Assembly: GCA_022709385.1 (NCBI GenBank)
Contig: JAKLIX010000016.1
Coordinates: 72,926 to 108,780 of the forward strand
DNA from: Bacteroidota bacterium
Lineage (GTDB): Bacteria > Bacteroidota > Bacteroidia > Bacteroidales > CAIXZF01
Length of the DNA stretch: 35,855 nt
Direction of reading: 5' to 3'
The notes below the pieces were generated by a model. That model was not told where the DNA came from. It made no database searches and worked only from the letters and a program-made list of their open reading frames with translations. The translations under genes were made by a program, and so were the position numbers. The stretch's first letter is position 1. Every line of letters begins with the position of its first letter. This document shows, piece after piece, positions 33,876-35,855 of this stretch.

Positions 33876-35126
33876 TTAACCGGCATTTTTTTTGTCTCCG
33901 TTAAAACTTTCTATCATTCTCTGAGCAACCGATCTCTGGACTATTGATTGTACATCGGGTTTCATATTCTTTAGCTTGAATATGTTATTAAAACCATAAA
34001 AACCAAATTCAGTTACAAGTTTGCCGATCAATTCATCAGCAAAAGAAGATGATATAATGCTGATCTCTGAAAAGTCAAGAGTAATAGTCTTGCCTGATTG
34101 CTTATACAGATTAATTATTTCATTTCTTATTTTTTCACCCGATTGTCTTGTGCCAACACCCGATTCTTTATTTTTAAGATTTAATATAATATTTCCGGCG
34201 TGGTCTTCCAATGATTCCATTTTCAGATTAACAGGTTCATATCCCCCCAGCGCTTTTGAAACTGATATTTCTTTACTGTAATCAAGTTGGAAATCCACAA
34301 TGCAACCATTGTCATAAGGCAACTGAGGTTGGTTAGGATAAACAGTAACCTTTTTATTTGTCAGATTATAGGCAGCGGAACTTGAAATTATGTTAAGCTG
34401 TCCTGTGTTCTCAAGTACAATCTGGTGTAAACCCCAAAGCCCATTACCCTGTCCTATCTTTTTATCTCTGGTTATGCCCTCACTTACTGCAAGTTTTAAA
34501 GCCTCGTCCGGAGTTTTAGGCACATGGTCCGACTGTAATAAGGAAGTATAAATGCCTTGTCCGGTATCATAAACGCAAAAGACAAAATGCCTTGAATTCT
34601 CATGAACTTGACCCATAACATATCCAAAATTCTTCGTTGAGTGTTGCAAGACATTATCCAGAACTTCATTTATTGACCAATCAAATCCCTCCAGGACACC
34701 CTTCTCGCAGACAATTATCTGAGACAGTTCCTGAACAAATGATTTGATAAGTAAATAAATATCATCAGCGCTTTCGAATCTCCAAACTTTATCTAAACTG
34801 CTTGTTTGCACTATTTCTTTATTCTCTTTTACCCGTATTGGTTCTTTTATAGACAGGTTTCTTAAATAATCGCTCAAATAATGAAACTCAAACTGATATC
34901 CTTTGACCATGAGGTTTTCAATAATTCCTGCAATTGGAACGCAGACATTTGGGAATGCGTTCTTCACATGCTTGAAATTTAAGATATAATTCCTGTCAGA
35001 ATTTCTAAGCGAACTATTTAATATTTCAATAAACTCATATACAATCCCGGGATTTGTGAGATTGCCAAATACAAGTTCATTACCTTCTCTGGTGATCATT
35101 GGACCTTGTTTGATTTTGTTTTTCAT
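33876..35126 (-). CDS. STAS-like / GHKL ATPase / DUF4325 fusion protein
   Basis: 416 residues, no signal or membrane segment. The N-terminal 110 residues resemble a STAS-like fold. A GHKL (HATPase_c) domain follows with the N-box WSINEVLDNVLQH (150-162; Asn153 and Asn158), G1 box DTGQGI (187-192) and G2 box GQGNGLWGL (225-233). The last part (about 329-388, GEKIRNEIINLY ... FADELIGKLVTEFG) matches the STAS-like DUF4325 domain. There is no His-phosphotransfer domain, so it is more like an anti-sigma-factor-type ATPase or partner-switching module than a sensor kinase. Its partner is unknown. The gene is AT-rich and lies between dispersed repeats. A -7 box TAACTTTG (35138-35131) only 5 bp before the ATG at 35126 would give an almost leaderless mRNA. 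Confidence 0.85.
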   Translation of the reverse strand: MKNKIKQGPMITREGNELVFGNLTNPGIVYEFIEILNSSLRNSDRNYILNFKHVKNAFPNVCVPIAGIIENLMVKGYQFEFHYLSDYLRNLSIKEPIRVKENKEIVQTSSLDKVWRFESADDIYLLIKSFVQELSQIIVCEKGVLEGFDWSINEVLDNVLQHSTKNFGYVMGQVHENSRHFVFCVYDTGQGIYTSLLQSDHVPKTPDEALKLAVSEGITRDKKIGQGNGLWGLHQIVLENTGQLNIISSSAAYNLTNKKVTVYPNQPQLPYDNGCIVDFQLDYSKEISVSKALGGYEPVNLKMESLEDHAGNIILNLKNKESGVGTRQSGEKIRNEIINLYKQSGKTITLDFSEISIISSSFADELIGKLVTEFGFYGFNNIFKLKNMKPDVQSIVQRSVAQRMIESFNGDKKNAG

Positions 35127-35130
35127 TTTG

Positions 35131-35138
35131 CAAAGTTA
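35131..35138 (-). promoter_or_regulatory. -7 box TAACTTTG at the repeat boundary
   Basis: Full TAnnTTTG match between the HATPase/DUF4325 start codon and the start of the dispersed element at 35142. Any -33 sequence would lie inside the element. Confidence 0.45.
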
Positions 35139-35141
35139 CGT

Positions 35142-35247
35142 TTTATACCGACACGGAATGAGTTTGAGAAAAAATTGCGATCAAGGGGAGTACGGCATTA
35201 CTCATACAAACAGCTTTGCATTCGCAAACCTGTCAAGTATGAGTATA
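35142..35247 (+). repeat. Intact dispersed hairpin element (reference copy, about 106 bp)
   Basis: It begins TTTATACCGACACGGAATGAG, passes GGGAGTACGGCATT and ends in a long hairpin. The hairpin arms are ACTCATAC / GTATGAGT, then ACAG / CTGT, then TTTGC / GCAAA around a small loop, with unpaired AA and CAA between stems. One frame of the 5' module (IPTRNEF...RGVRHYS) is shared by three copies. Confidence 0.8.
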
Positions 35248-35274
35248 CTCTCTTGAAATTCGACGATGATGTTT

Positions 35275-35358
35275 GAACCGCCGTGTACGTGACCCGTACG
35301 CACGGCGGTGTGAGAGGCGCTCCCCGTCAGCTAAGGCTGGCGGGGCCGTCATCTCGAT
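35275..35358 (+). ncRNA. Group II intron 3' remnant, domains V and VI
   Basis: Domain V: CCGCCGTG (35278-35285) pairs with CACGGCGG (35301-35308). An inner TACG/CGTA stem closes a 5-base loop, and a 2-base bulge CG (35299-35300) sits on the 3' side, the diagnostic layout. The catalytic triad would be CGC (35279-35281... followed by CGTG). GTGTGAGAGG then leads to domain VI, stem CCCCGTCAGC/GCTGGCGGGG (35322-35331 with 35336-35345), and the intron end CTCGAT at 35358. No domains I-IV and no reverse-transcriptase/maturase gene are present, so it is a remnant. Confidence 0.8.
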
Positions 35359-35373
35359 TACCAACAGGCATTA

Positions 35374-35781
35374 TTATTTTAGTTTTTTTCTTTTATCCTT
35401 TTGTTCATCTAATTCCTTGGCGTTTTGACTCGTAACTACCCTCTTCCCGGTCTTCTCCTCAATCTCACGCCTTGTGTTTCCGGCAATCGTGCCTCCTTGC
35501 TTTGCGATTTTCTTGTTTTCCTCAAATGATTTTGGTTTCTTTTCTTTTGAGATTTCAGTTGTTGATGCCTCAGCCAGCATGTTTAATACCAATTCCAGGT
35601 TGGTCATATGATCCCGGAGATTCTCCCTTTTTAGGGCTTTAAACTTTTTGTACTGTTTTGTCGATAGGTCACTCCAAGCTTTTGTAATTTCATCTGTTAG
35701 AATAGCAAATTCCTGTCCCTTTTTCACACCTCTATTTTCCCATTCATCTGTCAGCTCCTTCCGGACCTCAATACTTTTTAT
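35374..35781 (-). pseudogene. 5'-truncated BRO-N/DinD-like protein gene (C-terminal part)
   Basis: The frame reads SIEVRKELTDEWENRG...KKGQEFAILTDEITKAW...LRDHMTNLELVLNMLAE...KQGGTIAGNTRREIEEKTGK. I recognise this as the central and C-terminal part of phage-type BRO/DinD-like proteins. The N-terminal BRO-N DNA-binding domain is missing: upstream the frame enters the dispersed element at about 35781 and stops at an in-frame TAA at 35835-35833. An internal GTG at 35727 could start a short 117-residue product. The intact protein family is linked to phages and DNA-damage response. The fragment is convergent with the group II intron tail, which ends 15 bp beyond its stop. Confidence 0.75.
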
Positions 35782-35855
35782 ACCGACACGGAATGAGTTT
35801 GCGAAAAAATTACGATCAAGGGGTGTACGGCATTACTCATACTAAACAGCTTTGC
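35777..35855 (+). repeat. Dispersed hairpin element, runs off the right edge
   Basis: TTTATACCGACACGGAATGAG...GGGGTGTACGGCATTACTCATAC then TAAACAGCTTTGC to the window end. It differs from the copy at 35142 by only a few bases and sits where the 5' part of the BRO-like gene should be. Confidence 0.8.

Noticed and set aside
33667..33879. Coding region on plus strand between fic and the HATPase gene
   Set aside because: The frame lies within decayed copies of the dispersed element and has no recognisable protein features.
33841..33892. ATGCCG/CGGCAT inverted repeat followed by eight T as a plus-strand terminator
   Set aside because: There is no plus-strand gene to end there, and the T-tract is simply the Lys codons at the end of the minus-strand HATPase/DUF4325 gene.
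35142..35247. Integron attC site
   Set aside because: The hairpin has bulges and paired arms like attC, but no GTTRRRY/RYYYAAC core pair was found and no integron integrase is in the window.

Overview
The window looks like a chromosomal segment of an uncultured, probably anaerobic member of the Bacteroidota (Bacteroidales-like). The signs are several secreted proteins ending in type IX secretion (T9SS) C-terminal domains, a TPR/PD40 outer-membrane protein of PorE type at the left edge, promoters with the Bacteroidetes -7 box TAnnTTTG, few Shine-Dalgarno sites, and DUF349 and patatin/beta-barrel proteins typical of the phylum. No tRNA, rRNA or CRISPR array was seen.

Layout. (1) 1-10.3 kb, nearly all minus strand, is housekeeping and envelope: a partial PorE-like protein, chorismate synthase (aroC), an acidic DUF349 repeat protein, a patatin phospholipase with an outer-membrane barrel translationally coupled to a methionine gamma-lyase-like PLP enzyme, and two tandem thioredoxins, one a lipoprotein. 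(2) 10.4-25.5 kb is a paralogue cluster of secreted proteins: a small stand-alone zinc-ribbon protein of IS1595 type, one C10 (streptopain-like) protease on minus, three roughly 633-residue SHYMGGE proteins in tandem on plus, then three more C10 proteases in tandem on minus. All seven large proteins carry signal peptides and T9SS-type tails. The cluster is expanding by tandem duplication and shows a clear gene-conversion tract. (3) 25.5-26.4 kb is a repeat-dense intergenic region holding nested dispersed elements, a phased ATGTGNCACAT array and a 13-copy octamer array. (4) 26.4-32 kb, plus strand: an LTA-synthase-type alkaline phosphatase-fold transferase, a GH95-like glycosidase with altered catalytic positions, and imidazolonepropionase (hutI). 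(5) 32-35.9 kb looks more AT-rich and accessory: a Fic AMP-transferase with two matching palindromes at its promoter, a STAS-like/HATPase/DUF4325 protein, a group II intron 3' tail without its body, and a 5'-truncated BRO/DinD-like gene.

The least explained object is a roughly 106-bp dispersed element ending in a long hairpin. It occurs near 25.7, 33.7, 35.2 and 35.8 kb, separates the accessory genes, cuts the BRO-like gene and appears once nested inside another copy. One copy has replaced the base of its hairpin by a different but still complementary stem, which suggests the folded form matters. The protease and SHYMGGE cluster is the best candidate for an undescribed secreted protein system. 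Its function is inferred only from architecture and gene order.
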